Below, in pieces: positions 42,714-51,528 of a stretch of DNA of 64,000 bases (positions are counted from its first letter, which is position 1; each line of letters starts with the position of its first letter). Origin of the DNA: Falsiroseomonas frigidaquae. Lineage in GTDB: Bacteria > Pseudomonadota > Alphaproteobacteria > Acetobacterales > Acetobacteraceae. A program made the position numbers and the translations under genes. The stretch lies in NCBI RefSeq assembly GCF_012163145.1, contig NZ_JAAVTX010000002.1:372001-436000 (forward strand), written 5' to 3'. Below the pieces are notes generated by a model that was not told the origin of the DNA, ran no database searches, and saw only the letters and a program-made list of their open reading frames with translations.

Positions 42714-43298
42714 ATGGCCGAGACAATGGCGTCCCCCGGGGGCGCCGCCGGGGCGCCACATGGTGCGCCCCATGGGACGCCGGCAGGTGAGACGCGGCGC
42801 GATTTCCTGACCCTCACCACGGCGGCCTTCGCGGCTGTCGGTGTCGGCGCCGTGGTGTGGCCCTTCATCAGCTCGATGAACCCGGCGCGCGACGTGCTGG
42901 CGCTGGCCTCCACCGATGTGGACCTGTCGCCGATCGCGGTCGGCCAGGCGATCACCGTGGTGTGGCGCGGCAAGCCGGTCTTCGTGCGCCACCGCACGCC
43001 GGAGGAAATCCAGGTCGCGCGCGACACGCCGCTCACGGCGCTCAAGGATCCGGCGACCGATGCCTCGCGCGTCGAGAAGGCCGAATGGCTGGTGGTGGTC
43101 GGCGTCTGCACCCACCTCGGTTGCGTGCCGCTCGGCCAGAAGCCGACGGATGTGAAGGGTGACTACAATGGCTGGTTCTGCCCCTGCCATGGCAGCCACT
43201 ACGACACGTCGGGCCGCATTCGCCAGGGTCCGGCGCCGCTGAACCTTGCGGTTCCCGGCTACAGCTTCACCTCCGACACGCAAATCCGGATCGGCTGA
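42714..43298 (+). CDS. petA: Rieske iron-sulphur subunit of cytochrome bc1
   Basis: This 194-residue protein carries the [2Fe-2S] centre that takes the first electron from ubiquinol in complex III. Ligands are Cys132, His134, Cys156 and His159 in CTHLGC and CPCHGSH, with a disulphide between Cys137 and Cys158. A Tat motif (TRRDFLT, 27-33) and one membrane segment at about 36-53 anchor it. The first 25 residues are Gly/Ala/His-rich with a repeat (HGAPHGTP). It leads the petABC operon, 62 bp before petB. Confidence 0.95.
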   Translation: MAETMASPGGAAGAPHGAPHGTPAGETRRDFLTLTTAAFAAVGVGAVVWPFISSMNPARDVLALASTDVDLSPIAVGQAITVVWRGKPVFVRHRTPEEIQVARDTPLTALKDPATDASRVEKAEWLVVVGVCTHLGCVPLGQKPTDVKGDYNGWFCPCHGSHYDTSGRIRQGPAPLNLAVPGYSFTSDTQIRIG

Positions 43299-43360
43299 AG
43301 GCGCCTGGGCGCGGTATCCTCCGCGCCCGCCCTTCGGCCTCCACTGAGGAGCCAGGCAAG

Positions 43361-44632
43361 ATGGCCATCGGCCTTCACGACAGCACCATCCAGAACCCCG
43401 TCATCCGCTGGGTAGACCAGCGGCTGCCGGTGTTCACCATGATGCAGAAGGAATACGGGACGTTCCCGACGCCCCGGAATTTCAACTACTTCTGGAATTT
43501 CGGCGCCCTCGCCATGGTCACGCTGATGATCATGATCGCGACCGGCATCTTCCTGGCGATGAACTACACGCCGCACACCGCCTACGCCTTCGACAGCGTC
43601 GAGCGCATCATGCGCGACGTGAACTATGGCTGGCTGATCCGCTACGTGCACATGAACGGCGCCTCGATGTTCTTCATCGTGGTCTTCGTCCACATCTGGC
43701 GCGGCATGTACTACGGCTCCTACAAGGCGCCGCGCGAACTGCTGTGGATCCTCGGCGTCGTCATCTTCCTGCTGATGATGGCCACGGCCTTCATGGGCTA
43801 CGTGCTGCCCTGGGGCCAGATGTCCTTCTGGGGCGCCACGGTCATCACCAACCTGTTCTCCGCCTTCCCGATCGTCGGCGAGAGCATCGTGACCTGGCTG
43901 TGGGGCGGCTTCTCGGTCGACAACCCGACGCTGAACCGCTTCTTCAGCCTGCACTACCTGCTGCCCTTCGTGATCGCCGGCGTGGTCTTCCTGCATGTCG
44001 CCGCGCTGCACATCACGGGCTCCAACAACCCGCTCGGCATCGACCCGAAGGGCCCGCAGGACACCCTGCCCTTCCACCCGTACTACACGGCGAAGGACAG
44101 CGTCGGCCTGATCGTCTACTTCATCGTCTTCGCCTTCCTGGTGTTCTTCATGCCGAACTACCTCGGCCACCCGGACAACTACATCCCGGCGAACCCGCTG
44201 GTGACGCCCGCGCATATCGTGCCGGAATGGTACTTCCTGCCGTTCTACGCCATCCTGCGCGCGGTGCCGGACAAGCTGGGCGGCGTGCTGCTGATGTTCG
44301 GCTCCATCGCGGTGCTGTTCATCCTGCCCTGGCTCGATACCTCCCCGGTGCGGTCCATGCGCTTCCGGCCGATCGCGAAGTGGGCGCTGTTCCTGTGGCT
44401 GATCGCCTTCTTCGTGCTGATGTGGGCAGGCGGCAAGCCGGCGGAGGAGCCGTATGTGACGGTCTCCCGCATCGCGACCGCCTATTACTTCGGCTACTTC
44501 CTGGTGATCCTGCCCCTGCTTGGCCGCCTCGAACGGCCGTTGTCGCTGCCCGAGAGCATCGCCATGCCTGTCCTCCGCGGTGGCGGACCGGTGATGGCGG
44601 GCGCCGCGGCGAAGCCGATGGAGAAGGCCTGA
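43361..44632 (+). CDS. petB: Cytochrome b subunit of the bc1 complex
   Basis: This 423-residue membrane protein holds two b hemes and both quinone sites. Family sequences visible include WNFGALAM, the Qo-site PEW (VPEWYF), HVNGASMFF-like MNGASMFF and the heme-ligand pair regions [10 protein letters not shown] and HVAALHITG. Eight membrane segments and a Rhodospirillales-type C-terminal extension are present. It is cotranscribed with petA and petC; its stop overlaps the petC start by one base (TGATG). Confidence 0.96.
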   Translation: MAIGLHDSTIQNPVIRWVDQRLPVFTMMQKEYGTFPTPRNFNYFWNFGALAMVTLMIMIATGIFLAMNYTPHTAYAFDSVERIMRDVNYGWLIRYVHMNGASMFFIVVFVHIWRGMYYGSYKAPRELLWILGVVIFLLMMATAFMGYVLPWGQMSFWGATVITNLFSAFPIVGESIVTWLWGGFSVDNPTLNRFFSLHYLLPFVIAGVVFLHVAALHITGSNNPLGIDPKGPQDTLPFHPYYTAKDSVGLIVYFIVFAFLVFFMPNYLGHPDNYIPANPLVTPAHIVPEWYFLPFYAILRAVPDKLGGVLLMFGSIAVLFILPWLDTSPVRSMRFRPIAKWALFLWLIAFFVLMWAGGKPAEEPYVTVSRIATAYYFGYFLVILPLLGRLERPLSLPESIAMPVLRGGGPVMAGAAAKPMEKA

Positions 44633-45426
44633 TGCGTGACCTCAAGCGGGGCTTCCGCAACCTGATCGGCGCCCTGGCACTGGGCGCCGCCAGCCTCGGC
44701 GCCGTGGCGCCGACCCCGGCCCGTGCGGCCGGCGAGGCGATCGTCCTGCCCGACGCCGGCTTCGGCTTCGCGGGCTTCTTCGGCACCTTCGACCGCGGTT
44801 CCGCGCAGCGCGGCCTGCAGGTCTACAACGAGGTCTGCGCTGCCTGCCACGGCCTTTACCACCTGTCCTACCGCAACCTGGTGGAGATCGGGCTGAGCGA
44901 GGACCAGGCGCGTGCGATCGCCGCCGGCGTCGAGGTGCGTGACGGCCCGAACGACATGGGCGAGATGTTCGACCGCCCGGCCCGCCTGTCCGACCGCTTC
45001 CGCCGGCCCTTCGCCAATGAACTGGCGGCACGTGCGGCCAATAACGGCGCCTATCCGCCGGACCTGTCGGTGATCGCCAAGGCGCGGCCGAATGGTGCGA
45101 ACTACCTGCACGCCCTGCTGACCGGCTATGTCGATCCGCCGGCCGGCTTCACCGTGGCGGAAGGCATGCACTACAATGCCTACTACCCGGGCCATCAGAT
45201 CGCCATGCCGCCGATCCTGAACCCCGACCAGGTGACCTACGCCGATGGCACCGCGGCCACCGTGGACCAGATGGCCCGCGACGTGGCCACCTTCCTGGCC
45301 TGGGCGGCGGAGCCGGAGACCGAGCAGCGCCGCGCCATGGGCGTGAAGATGATCCTGTTCCTGATCGTCCTCGGCGGCCTGACCTACGCCGTGAAGCGCA
45401 AGGTCTGGGCTGACGTGAAGCACTGA
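44632..45426 (+). CDS. petC: Cytochrome c1 subunit of the bc1 complex
   Basis: This 264-residue protein carries a covalently bound heme c at Cys69-Ala-Ala-Cys72-His73 and passes electrons to a soluble cytochrome c. A signal peptide ends near ARA (residue 32). The axial Met is probably in AMPPIL, and the C-terminal membrane anchor is MILFLIVLGGLTYAV. The length is normal for the alphaproteobacterial form. A terminator follows. Confidence 0.95.
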   Translation: MRDLKRGFRNLIGALALGAASLGAVAPTPARAAGEAIVLPDAGFGFAGFFGTFDRGSAQRGLQVYNEVCAACHGLYHLSYRNLVEIGLSEDQARAIAAGVEVRDGPNDMGEMFDRPARLSDRFRRPFANELAARAANNGAYPPDLSVIAKARPNGANYLHALLTGYVDPPAGFTVAEGMHYNAYYPGHQIAMPPILNPDQVTYADGTAATVDQMARDVATFLAWAAEPETEQRRAMGVKMILFLIVLGGLTYAVKRKVWADVKH

Positions 45427-45452
45427 AGCCAGCCTCCCGGCCGGTTTCCGGA

Positions 45453-45483
45453 AGGGCCGTCCCCGCAGGGGGGCGGCCCTTTC
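45453..45483 (+). terminator. Intrinsic terminator after petC
   Basis: AGGGCCGTCCCC pairs with GGGGGCGGCCCT (one G-U pair) around a short GCA-containing loop, and TTT follows. It stands 27 bp after the petC stop and before mtnP, so it ends the petABC transcript. Confidence 0.75.
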
Positions 45484-45584
45484 TGCTTTCAGGCCTGCGG
45501 CTTCAGGCGGCGCCTTTGTCCCGGGCGGCGCTTCAAGCCGCGCCTCTCCCATTGTAGAAGCCCCGCGCAGTCAGGAGCCTTGCC

Positions 45585-46469
45585 ATGTCCGAAACCGTCA
45601 CCCCCGTCATCGGCCTGATCGGCGGCTCCGGCCTGTACGACATTCCGGGCCTGGAAGGGCGCGAATGGAAGCGCGTCGACAGCCCCTGGGGCGAGCCCTC
45701 GGACGAGATCCTGCACGGCACCCTGGCCGGCGTGCCGGTGCGCTTCCTGCCGCGCCACGGCCGCGGCCACCCGACGCCGCCCTCCGCGCTGAACTACCGC
45801 GCCAATATCGACGCGATGAAGCGCGCCGGCTGCACCGAGATCATCTCCCTCTCGGCCGTGGGGTCGCTGAAGGAGGAACTGCCGCCGGGCCATTTCGTCA
45901 TCGTCGACCAGTTCATCGACCGCACCTTCGCGCGCCAGAAGTCCTTCTTCGAGACCGGCTGCGTCGGCCATGTCTCGGTCGCCCATCCGGTCTGCCCGCG
46001 GCTGGGCGATGCCCTGCAGGCCTCGGCGGAAAAGCTCGGCCTGCCGGTGACGCGCGGCGGCACCTACCTGGTGATGGAAGGCCCGCAATTCTCCACCAAG
46101 GCGGAAAGCTTGCTGTACCGGAGCTGGGGCTGCTCCGTGATCGGCATGACCAACATGCCGGAGGCGAAATTGGCGCGGGAGGCGGAGCTTTGCTACGCGA
46201 CCGTCGCCATGGTGACGGATTTCGACTGCTGGCACCCGGACCATGACCATGTGACGGTGGACCAGGTGGTGAAAGTGCTGTTCGGCAATGCCGACAAGGC
46301 CCGCGCCCTGGTGGCCGATGTGGTGCCGGGCCTCGGCGCCCCGCGCGGCCTTTGCCCGGCCGGCTGCGACCGGGCGCTGGACCATGCCTTGATCACCGCG
46401 CCGGAGATGCGCGACCCGGCGCTGCTGGCGAAGCTGGATGTGGTGGCCGGCCGCGTGCTGCGCGGCTGA
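45585..46469 (+). CDS. mtnP: S-methyl-5'-thioadenosine phosphorylase
   Basis: This 294-residue enzyme splits methylthioadenosine into adenine and 5-methylthioribose-1-phosphate, the first step of methionine salvage and polyamine by-product recycling. Family sequences are GLIGGSGLYD, RHGRGH, YLVMEGPQFSTKAES, IGMTNMPEA, and the substrate-specific region FDCWHPDH. CAGGAG precedes the ATG at good distance. It is a purine nucleoside phosphorylase family member of the MTAP type. The gene stands alone between two terminators or convergent genes. Confidence 0.93.
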   Translation: MSETVTPVIGLIGGSGLYDIPGLEGREWKRVDSPWGEPSDEILHGTLAGVPVRFLPRHGRGHPTPPSALNYRANIDAMKRAGCTEIISLSAVGSLKEELPPGHFVIVDQFIDRTFARQKSFFETGCVGHVSVAHPVCPRLGDALQASAEKLGLPVTRGGTYLVMEGPQFSTKAESLLYRSWGCSVIGMTNMPEAKLAREAELCYATVAMVTDFDCWHPDHDHVTVDQVVKVLFGNADKARALVADVVPGLGAPRGLCPAGCDRALDHALITAPEMRDPALLAKLDVVAGRVLRG

Positions 46470-46473
46470 GGCG

Positions 46474-47289
46474 CTACATCGTGCTCGCCAGCAGGCTGGA
46501 ATGCGCCCAGCCGGCCGGCGCCGTCGCGTCGCCGATCTGGACCCAGCCGCCGGGCGCATGGCCATGCACGGTGAAGGCGCGGCCGCGTTCAGCCACCCAC
46601 AGGATGTCGGACTGGCCGCTCGGGCCTGACCGCACCCGCACCGGGCTGAGCACCGTCACGCTGCCGCCACCGCCCCCGCCGATCTCGGTGCTGCCGACCT
46701 CGGTGCTGCCGATCTCCGGCTGCTGGTCCTCCCGGGCCGGCGCGCCTTCCAGGCTGGCCCGGATCAGCGCGCCAGCCGTCGGGCCGCCTGCCGGGCCGGC
46801 CTGGCCCGATGCGACGGTCAGGTCCGGCGCCGCGCGGTTGCTGGTGCCGCAATAGCGCTGCCACGGCATGCCAGGCGCGCCGCCGCGCCAGAGGCCAGGG
46901 CCATCCTCCATAACAACCATGCTGCGCGAGGCGCGGGCCAGATCCGGTTCCGACTGCCGCCCTTCCGGCCCGACCAGGAAGCCCGAGGCCGGGATCACCC
47001 GCGCCACGACATCCGGCCCGCCCCGCCCGCCCAGCTTGCCGCAGACGGCATAGCCGCCGGCCTCATCCAGCGGGTGGGTCTCGATCGCCGTCAGGTTGTC
47101 CGTGCCCTGGCGCAGCAGATGCGCGCGCACGGCCGCCACGGCCCCGCTCCGCGCCGCGTCCTCCGCATTCTGGCGCTGCGCCGCTTCCGGCGCCTCCGCC
47201 GACCCGGCGTTCCAATCGATCGAGGTGGCGGCGAAGGCACCGAGCGACACGACGGCGAGGGCGAGAATGGGGGGAATGATCCTGTGCAT
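46474..47289 (-). CDS. SH3b-domain secreted protein
   Basis: This 271-residue protein has an N-terminal signal or anchor (MHRIIPPILALAVVSLGAFA) and a C-terminal bacterial SH3 domain (about 210-268: VRVRSGPSGQSDILWVAERG and WVQIGD). The middle has DUF-like cysteines (YAVCGKLG, RYCGTS), possibly a disulphide. Two EIGST-like repeats and a Gly run precede the SH3b domain and are coded by a 15-bp tandem repeat at 46679-46722. SH3b domains bind peptidoglycan or proteins. It is convergent with mtnP. Confidence 0.72.
   Translation of the reverse strand: MHRIIPPILALAVVSLGAFAATSIDWNAGSAEAPEAAQRQNAEDAARSGAVAAVRAHLLRQGTDNLTAIETHPLDEAGGYAVCGKLGGRGGPDVVARVIPASGFLVGPEGRQSEPDLARASRSMVVMEDGPGLWRGGAPGMPWQRYCGTSNRAAPDLTVASGQAGPAGGPTAGALIRASLEGAPAREDQQPEIGSTEVGSTEIGGGGGGSVTVLSPVRVRSGPSGQSDILWVAERGRAFTVHGHAPGGWVQIGDATAPAGWAHSSLLASTM
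46679..46722. repeat. 15-bp tandem repeat inside the SH3b gene
   Basis: CCGATCTCGGTGCTG (46679-46693), CCGACCTCGGTGCTG (46694-46708) and a diverged third copy code for the repeated EIGST/EVGST of the linker. The unit keeps frame, so copy number can vary without loss of the protein. Confidence 0.65.
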
Positions 47290-47515
47290 GCCGGCTTGAC
47301 CACTTCCTGACTGAAACCCTGGTCAGAAGGACGCACCGTTGCGCCAAAGGTTCCATGCGGACCCCGCGCCGACCCGTGCGATCATTCTGCGGAGCGCGCA
47401 CGTGCCGTTGCGGCACCGGCCCGGCCGGCGCTACCTTCCCGTCACCTCAACCGCACGGCGTAGCGCCCATGTCCCCCGCCTCCCGTCCGATCCGCATGAG
47501 GCCGGCGCAGGCCTG

Positions 47516-48325
47516 ATGCGGACCCGCCTGCTAAGCCCGATCGCGCCCGCCATCCTGTTCGCGCATCGCCTGGTGGCACATCAGCGGAGCGAGGATGGCG
47601 ACCGCCATCTGGCACTGGCGCTGGCCTTCATCGCGGGCGCCATCAATGCGGGCGGATTCTTCGCCGTCGGGCACTACACCTCCCACATGTCGGGCATCGT
47701 CTCCTCCATCGCGGACAATGCCGCGCTCGGCGCCTGGGCGCTGGCAGGGGCCGGGCTGGCGGCGCTGGGCTGCTTCATGGCCGGTGCCGCGACCTCCGCC
47801 TGGCTGATCAATTGGGGGCGGCGGAACGACAGCCGCCGGCAATACGCGCTGCCGCTGCTGCTGGAGGGGGTGCTGCTGGCCGGGCTGGGGGCGGCGGGGA
47901 TGGTGCTGGCGAGCGGCCCGGTGGCGGTGGCCGCGGCGGTGCCGCTACTGTGCTTCATCATGGGGCTGCAAAACGCCACCATCACCAAGGTTTCGGGCGC
48001 GCGGCTGCGGACCACGCATGTGACCGGCATCGTCACGGATATCGGGATCGAGCTGGGCAAGCTGGCCTATTGGAACCGGGCCGAGAGCAACCGGGCCGAG
48101 AACAACCGGGCCGAGGAAAACCGGCGCGACGCGCCGCCGGTGATGGCCGATCGCCCCAAGCTGCGGCTGCTGGCGACGATGCTGGGCGCCTTCATCGGCG
48201 GCGGCGTGGCCGGCGCGCTCGGCTTCAGCCAGATCGGCGCCGCTGCCGCGCTGCCGCTGGCGCTGCTGCTGGGCCTGCTCGGCACGGCGCCGGCCGCCGC
48301 CGCGGCGGTGTTGCGGCGGCGCTGA
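47516..48325 (+). CDS. DUF1275-family membrane protein
   Basis: This 269-residue protein of the DUF1275 (YoaK) family has about six membrane segments. Recognised parts are AFIAGAINAGGFFAVG, TSHMSGIVSS and GLQNATITKVSGARLRTTHVTGIVTDIGIELG, the family hallmark. A 15-bp repeat at 48074-48118 codes for NRAES/NRAEN/NRAEE in the loop before the fifth segment. The last codons are Ala/Arg-rich, and the 3' end is part of a 33-bp tandem repeat. The function is unknown; the start at 47516 was chosen by family length. Confidence 0.82.
   Translation: MRTRLLSPIAPAILFAHRLVAHQRSEDGDRHLALALAFIAGAINAGGFFAVGHYTSHMSGIVSSIADNAALGAWALAGAGLAALGCFMAGAATSAWLINWGRRNDSRRQYALPLLLEGVLLAGLGAAGMVLASGPVAVAAAVPLLCFIMGLQNATITKVSGARLRTTHVTGIVTDIGIELGKLAYWNRAESNRAENNRAEENRRDAPPVMADRPKLRLLATMLGAFIGGGVAGALGFSQIGAAAALPLALLLGLLGTAPAAAAAVLRRR
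48074..48118 (+). repeat. 15-bp tandem repeat inside the DUF1275 gene
   Basis: Three units, AACCGGGCCGAGAGC, AACCGGGCCGAGAAC and AACCGGGCCGAGGAA, with a diverged fourth. They encode a charged loop between membrane segments, where length change is likely tolerated. Confidence 0.7.
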
Positions 48326-48374
48326 ATCGGTGCCGCGGCGGTGTTGCGGCGGCGCTGATCCGGCGCCGCGGCGG
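48299..48374 (+). repeat. 33-bp tandem repeat spanning the DUF1275 stop codon
   Basis: Unit 1 (48299-48331) contains the last coding codons and TGA of the DUF1275 gene; unit 2 (48332-48364) copies it including the TGA; a third, partial copy (48365-48374) starts after. The array lies in the 173-bp gap before the next gene. It looks like tandem duplication of a gene end. Confidence 0.75.
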
Positions 48375-48498
48375 GCTCATGCCAGATCCCATTGATGGAA
48401 ACCTGCGCCCGCCTGCGTCACGTGGCGCGTAGCCAGGCCGGCGGATGCCGGCACCGGCGATCGAGGCGGTGATCGGTCACGATCACCGGGATCTGGTA

Positions 48499-48717
48499 TC
48501 AGTCCTTCACTTCCTCCAGCCGCACCGCCAGCTCGCCGGCCTGCGCCGCACCCTCGCGCTTGCGGCGCTTCAGCACCATCGGCACGATGAGGACGACCAG
48601 CGCCAGCAGCAGGATCACCCAGAACGGATAGCTCGGCTGCGCGCCGTTCGGGCTCCAGATCGGGATCATCACCAGCAGCGCCAGGCAGATGCCGGACGTG
48701 ATGTAGTAGCCGAGCAT
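48499..48717 (-). CDS. Small two-segment membrane protein
   Basis: This 72-residue protein has two membrane segments (about 3-20 and 28-47), a Lys/Arg stretch (KRRKRE) and a short acidic C-terminus. It starts 4 nt after the dienelactone hydrolase stop on the same strand, so it is cotranscribed with it. No family is recognised. Confidence 0.65.
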   Translation of the reverse strand: MLGYYITSGICLALLVMIPIWSPNGAQPSYPFWVILLLALVVLIVPMVLKRRKREGAAQAGELAVRLEEVKD

Positions 48718-48721
48718 GGCG

Positions 48722-49387
48722 TCAGCTCCCCAGATGCTTGGCGAAGAAGGCGAGGGTCCGGGCCTGCGCCACATCGGCGTCGGCCGGCTTGTAGGACCCG
48801 CGTTCCTCGCAGCCGAAGCCGTGGCCGGCGCCCTGGTAGACGAAGATCTCGACGCCCGGCTGCGCCTGGCGGATCAGTTCCACGTCGGACATCGGGATGG
48901 AGGCATCGACCTCGCCGAAATGCAGCTGCACCGGGCAGTTCGGCACTTCCGTCCGGGTGCCGGCGATGCCGCCGCCATACCAGCCGCAGGCCGCCTTGAA
49001 GCTGGTGCTGCGGGTCGCGCCCCACCAGGCGATGGTGCCGCCCCAGCAATAGCCGACGATGCCATGCGAGGCGGTGCCGGGCAGCGCGGCGGCGGCGGCC
49101 TCGATGTCCAGCATCGTGCCCTTCTCATCCACCTTGGCGCGCAGGTCGCGGCCACGGGCCACGTCTTCCGCCGCGTAGCCGAGCTCGACATTGCGCTCGA
49201 CGCGGTCGAACAGCGCCGGGCAGACCACGGCGTAGCCCTCCGCCGCGAAGGCGTCGCAGACATGGCGCATGTGGCGGTTCACGCCGAAGATTTCCTGCAC
49301 CACCACCAGGGCGCGCTTCGCATCGGCAGGGCCGGCGCGATAGGCGGAGAGGCGATGGCCGTCGGCCGCATTCAGCTCGATCTGCAT
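48722..49387 (-). CDS. Dienelactone hydrolase family protein
   Basis: This 221-residue alpha/beta hydrolase resembles carboxymethylenebutenolidase of chlorocatechol and beta-ketoadipate routes. The nucleophile is Cys in GYCWGG, with the Asp in DASIP and His in GAGHGF completing the triad, and a Glu in QEIFGV as in the true family. The start is ATG 49387. The natural substrate may differ; no other aromatic degradation gene is near. Confidence 0.87.
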   Translation of the reverse strand: MQIELNAADGHRLSAYRAGPADAKRALVVVQEIFGVNRHMRHVCDAFAAEGYAVVCPALFDRVERNVELGYAAEDVARGRDLRAKVDEKGTMLDIEAAAAALPGTASHGIVGYCWGGTIAWWGATRSTSFKAACGWYGGGIAGTRTEVPNCPVQLHFGEVDASIPMSDVELIRQAQPGVEIFVYQGAGHGFGCEERGSYKPADADVAQARTLAFFAKHLGS

Positions 49388-49426
49388 GACTTTTCCCGCG
49401 CAGGTTCCGGGCTGTAGTGTTCCCGG

Positions 49427-49612
49427 ATGGGCAAGCTCGTCAACCTCAACCATCACCGCAAGGCGCAGGCGAAGCGGCAGGCGGAGGCGGAGGCCGCCGC
49501 CAATCGCGTGAAGCACGGCCGCACCAAGGCCGAGAAGCTTGCCGACCGGCAGGCGGAGGCGCGGCGGGACGCGCTGCTGGATGGCGCGCGGCGCGAATCC
49601 GCGGAAGACTGA
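49427..49612 (+). CDS. DUF4169 small protein
   Basis: This 61-residue helical protein matches DUF4169: MGKLVNLNHHRKA, a run of Ala and charged residues, and RTKAEKLADRQAEARRDA. Proteins of this family are widespread in Alphaproteobacteria and have no known function. It begins 39 nt from the divergent hydrolase and 4 nt before the thioesterase gene, with which it is cotranscribed. Confidence 0.78.
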   Translation: MGKLVNLNHHRKAQAKRQAEAEAAANRVKHGRTKAEKLADRQAEARRDALLDGARRESAED

Positions 49613-49616
49613 GGCG

Positions 49617-50030
49617 ATGCAGAACCCTGATTTCGACCCGGCCGCCGAAGGCTGGAACATCGTCACGCCCTCCGGCCTGCCGGAGACCGCCAATGAGCTC
49701 TGGCAGCGCGGCGCCGAATACGGTTTTCAGGCGCGGGCGGAGCACGCCAATGGCCGCGGCGTGATCCATGGCGGGATTCTCGCCACCTTCATGGACCATA
49801 CGCTTGGGCTGACGGTGCGCCAGGCGATCGGCGGCGGGATGAACCTGGCGACCATCCAGCTCGATCTGCACTATCTGGCCGCGGCCATGCCCGGCCAGTT
49901 CCTGGTGGGCTCCGGCGAGATCACCCGGCAGACCCGCAGCGTGGTCTTCGTGCGCGGCACGCTGCGGGCCGGCGATACGGCGGTGATCGCCGCCACCGGC
50001 ATCTGGAAGCTGCTTGCCCCGCCAAGGTGA
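49617..50030 (+). CDS. PaaI-like hotdog-fold thioesterase
   Basis: This 137-residue protein of the hotdog fold resembles PaaI and related acyl-CoA thioesterases. The catalytic region is GRGVIHGGILATFMDHTLG, with Asp in place of the usual acid residue and His-Gly-Gly. The end (VFVRGTLRAG) is typical. It acts on acyl- or aryl-CoA; the natural substrate is unknown. ATG 49617 begins 4 nt after the DUF4169 stop. Confidence 0.82.
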   Translation: MQNPDFDPAAEGWNIVTPSGLPETANELWQRGAEYGFQARAEHANGRGVIHGGILATFMDHTLGLTVRQAIGGGMNLATIQLDLHYLAAAMPGQFLVGSGEITRQTRSVVFVRGTLRAGDTAVIAATGIWKLLAPPR

Positions 50031-50082
50031 CGCTGGAGGCGCCGCCGGGTTAGAAGGCGCCCGCGACAGACGGAGACGATCG

Positions 50083-50793
50083 ATGAAAATCACCTGGTTC
50101 GGGCATTCGGCCTATCGCCTGGAATTCGCCAACTCGGTCGTGATGATCGACCCCTTCCTGACCGGCAACCCGGTGTTCCAGGGCGATGCCGAGGCGGCGA
50201 GTGCCGGCGCCACCCACATCCTGCTGACGCATGGCCATAGCGACCATGTCGGCGACACCATGGCGATTCACCAGCGCACGGGCGCCAAGGTGGTGGCGAA
50301 TTTCGAGATCTGCATGTGGCTGGCCCGCCAGGGGCTGAAGGCCATGGACCCGATGAACACCGGCGGCACCACGCAGCAGGACGATTTTTCGGTGACGCTG
50401 ACCATCGCCTTCCACTCCTCCTCCGTCATGGACGAGAACGGCATCACCCAGGATCTCGGCCTGCCGGGCGGGCTGGTGATCACGCCGAAAGCGAAGGGCG
50501 AGCCGGTGGTCTACCACATGGGCGACACCGAGGTGTTCGGCGACATGGCGCTGATCGGCGAGCTGCACAGCCCGACCGTCGCCATGGTGCCGGTCGGCGA
50601 CCGCTTCACCATGGACGGCAAGCGTGGCGCCCTCGCGGTGAAGCGCTTCCTGCCGACGGTCACCACCGCCATCCCCTGCCATTTCGGCACCTTCCCGATG
50701 ATCGCGCCGGATGCATCCCTGTTCGAGCGGGAGATGGCGGGCGCCAAGGCCCGCGTGCTGGTGCCGGAGAAGGGCGTGGCCTTCACGCTGTAG
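50083..50793 (+). CDS. UPF0173 metal-dependent hydrolase
   Basis: This 236-residue hydrolase has the metallo-beta-lactamase fold with THGHSDHVGD (residues 45-54) and further ligands in HFGTFP near the end. It belongs to UPF0173, a family without known substrate. The ATG at 50083 starts the family's first strand (MKITWFGHSAYRLE). It follows the thioesterase by 52 bp. Confidence 0.87.
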   Translation: MKITWFGHSAYRLEFANSVVMIDPFLTGNPVFQGDAEAASAGATHILLTHGHSDHVGDTMAIHQRTGAKVVANFEICMWLARQGLKAMDPMNTGGTTQQDDFSVTLTIAFHSSSVMDENGITQDLGLPGGLVITPKAKGEPVVYHMGDTEVFGDMALIGELHSPTVAMVPVGDRFTMDGKRGALAVKRFLPTVTTAIPCHFGTFPMIAPDASLFEREMAGAKARVLVPEKGVAFTL

Positions 50794-50886
50794 CGGCCCG
50801 GCCAGGGCACCGGGAGCCGCGCGGCATCCTGCGCAGGATGCGGGATGCCGTTGCGGGGCCGTCGCCGGGCGGATTAGCCTCCGGCC

Positions 50887-51528
50887 ATGGACGCGTTCCT
50901 GGACTTCTTCATCCGGACCGGGGTGGCAGCCCTGCTGGCCGGTATCGGCGTCAACTGGAACCTGGCGCGGCAGCGCAAGGACGCCGCGCGCAAATACAGC
51001 CGCGAGCGGATCGAGGCGCAGATCCGCGACTATTACGGCCCGCTGCACGCGCTGAACGCGGCGGGGGAGGAAGCCTTCCTCTCCTTCAAGAACCGCTTCC
51101 TGTTCGACGACCGGGAGAGTGACCGCAAGGTCATTGCACAGGCCGATTTCTTCGCCGATGCGTCGAAGCTGCCGGATCAGGCGCAGCTAAAGGCCTGGAT
51201 GCTCTGGACGCAGGAGATCTTCCTGCCGCTGAACGAGCGCCGGCAGGACATCATCCTGCGGCTGCACCACCTTTCGGTGCAGTCGGAAATCCCGCCCAGC
51301 TTCGCCGCCTTCCTGGCGCATGCCCAGGCCTTCCGCGCCACGGTGGCGAACTGGAAGGCCGGCGGCATCGATGAGCGGACCGGGCGCAGCCGCTCCGATT
51401 TCTGCCCCGCCCTGCCGTTTCCCGCGGCCTTCGACAGGGAGGTCGCGGCCACGCTGAAGGCGCTGGAGGCGGAGCGGGTGAAGCTGTTGCAGCAGGAGGC
51501 GCGCTGGTGGGCGCTGTTCAGGCCCTGA
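50887..51528 (+). CDS. Unrecognised protein with one N-terminal membrane segment
   Basis: This 213-residue protein begins with a membrane segment (about 5-23) and then is helical and charged, with [17 protein letters not shown], a Trp-rich middle ([20 protein letters not shown]) and a Leu-rich helix near the end. Nothing in it is recognised. Possibly a membrane-anchored regulatory protein. Its 3' end overlaps the convergent oxidoreductase gene by 11 bp. The ribosome binding site is weak. Confidence 0.6.
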   Translation: MDAFLDFFIRTGVAALLAGIGVNWNLARQRKDAARKYSRERIEAQIRDYYGPLHALNAAGEEAFLSFKNRFLFDDRESDRKVIAQADFFADASKLPDQAQLKAWMLWTQEIFLPLNERRQDIILRLHHLSVQSEIPPSFAAFLAHAQAFRATVANWKAGGIDERTGRSRSDFCPALPFPAAFDREVAATLKALEAERVKLLQQEARWWALFRP

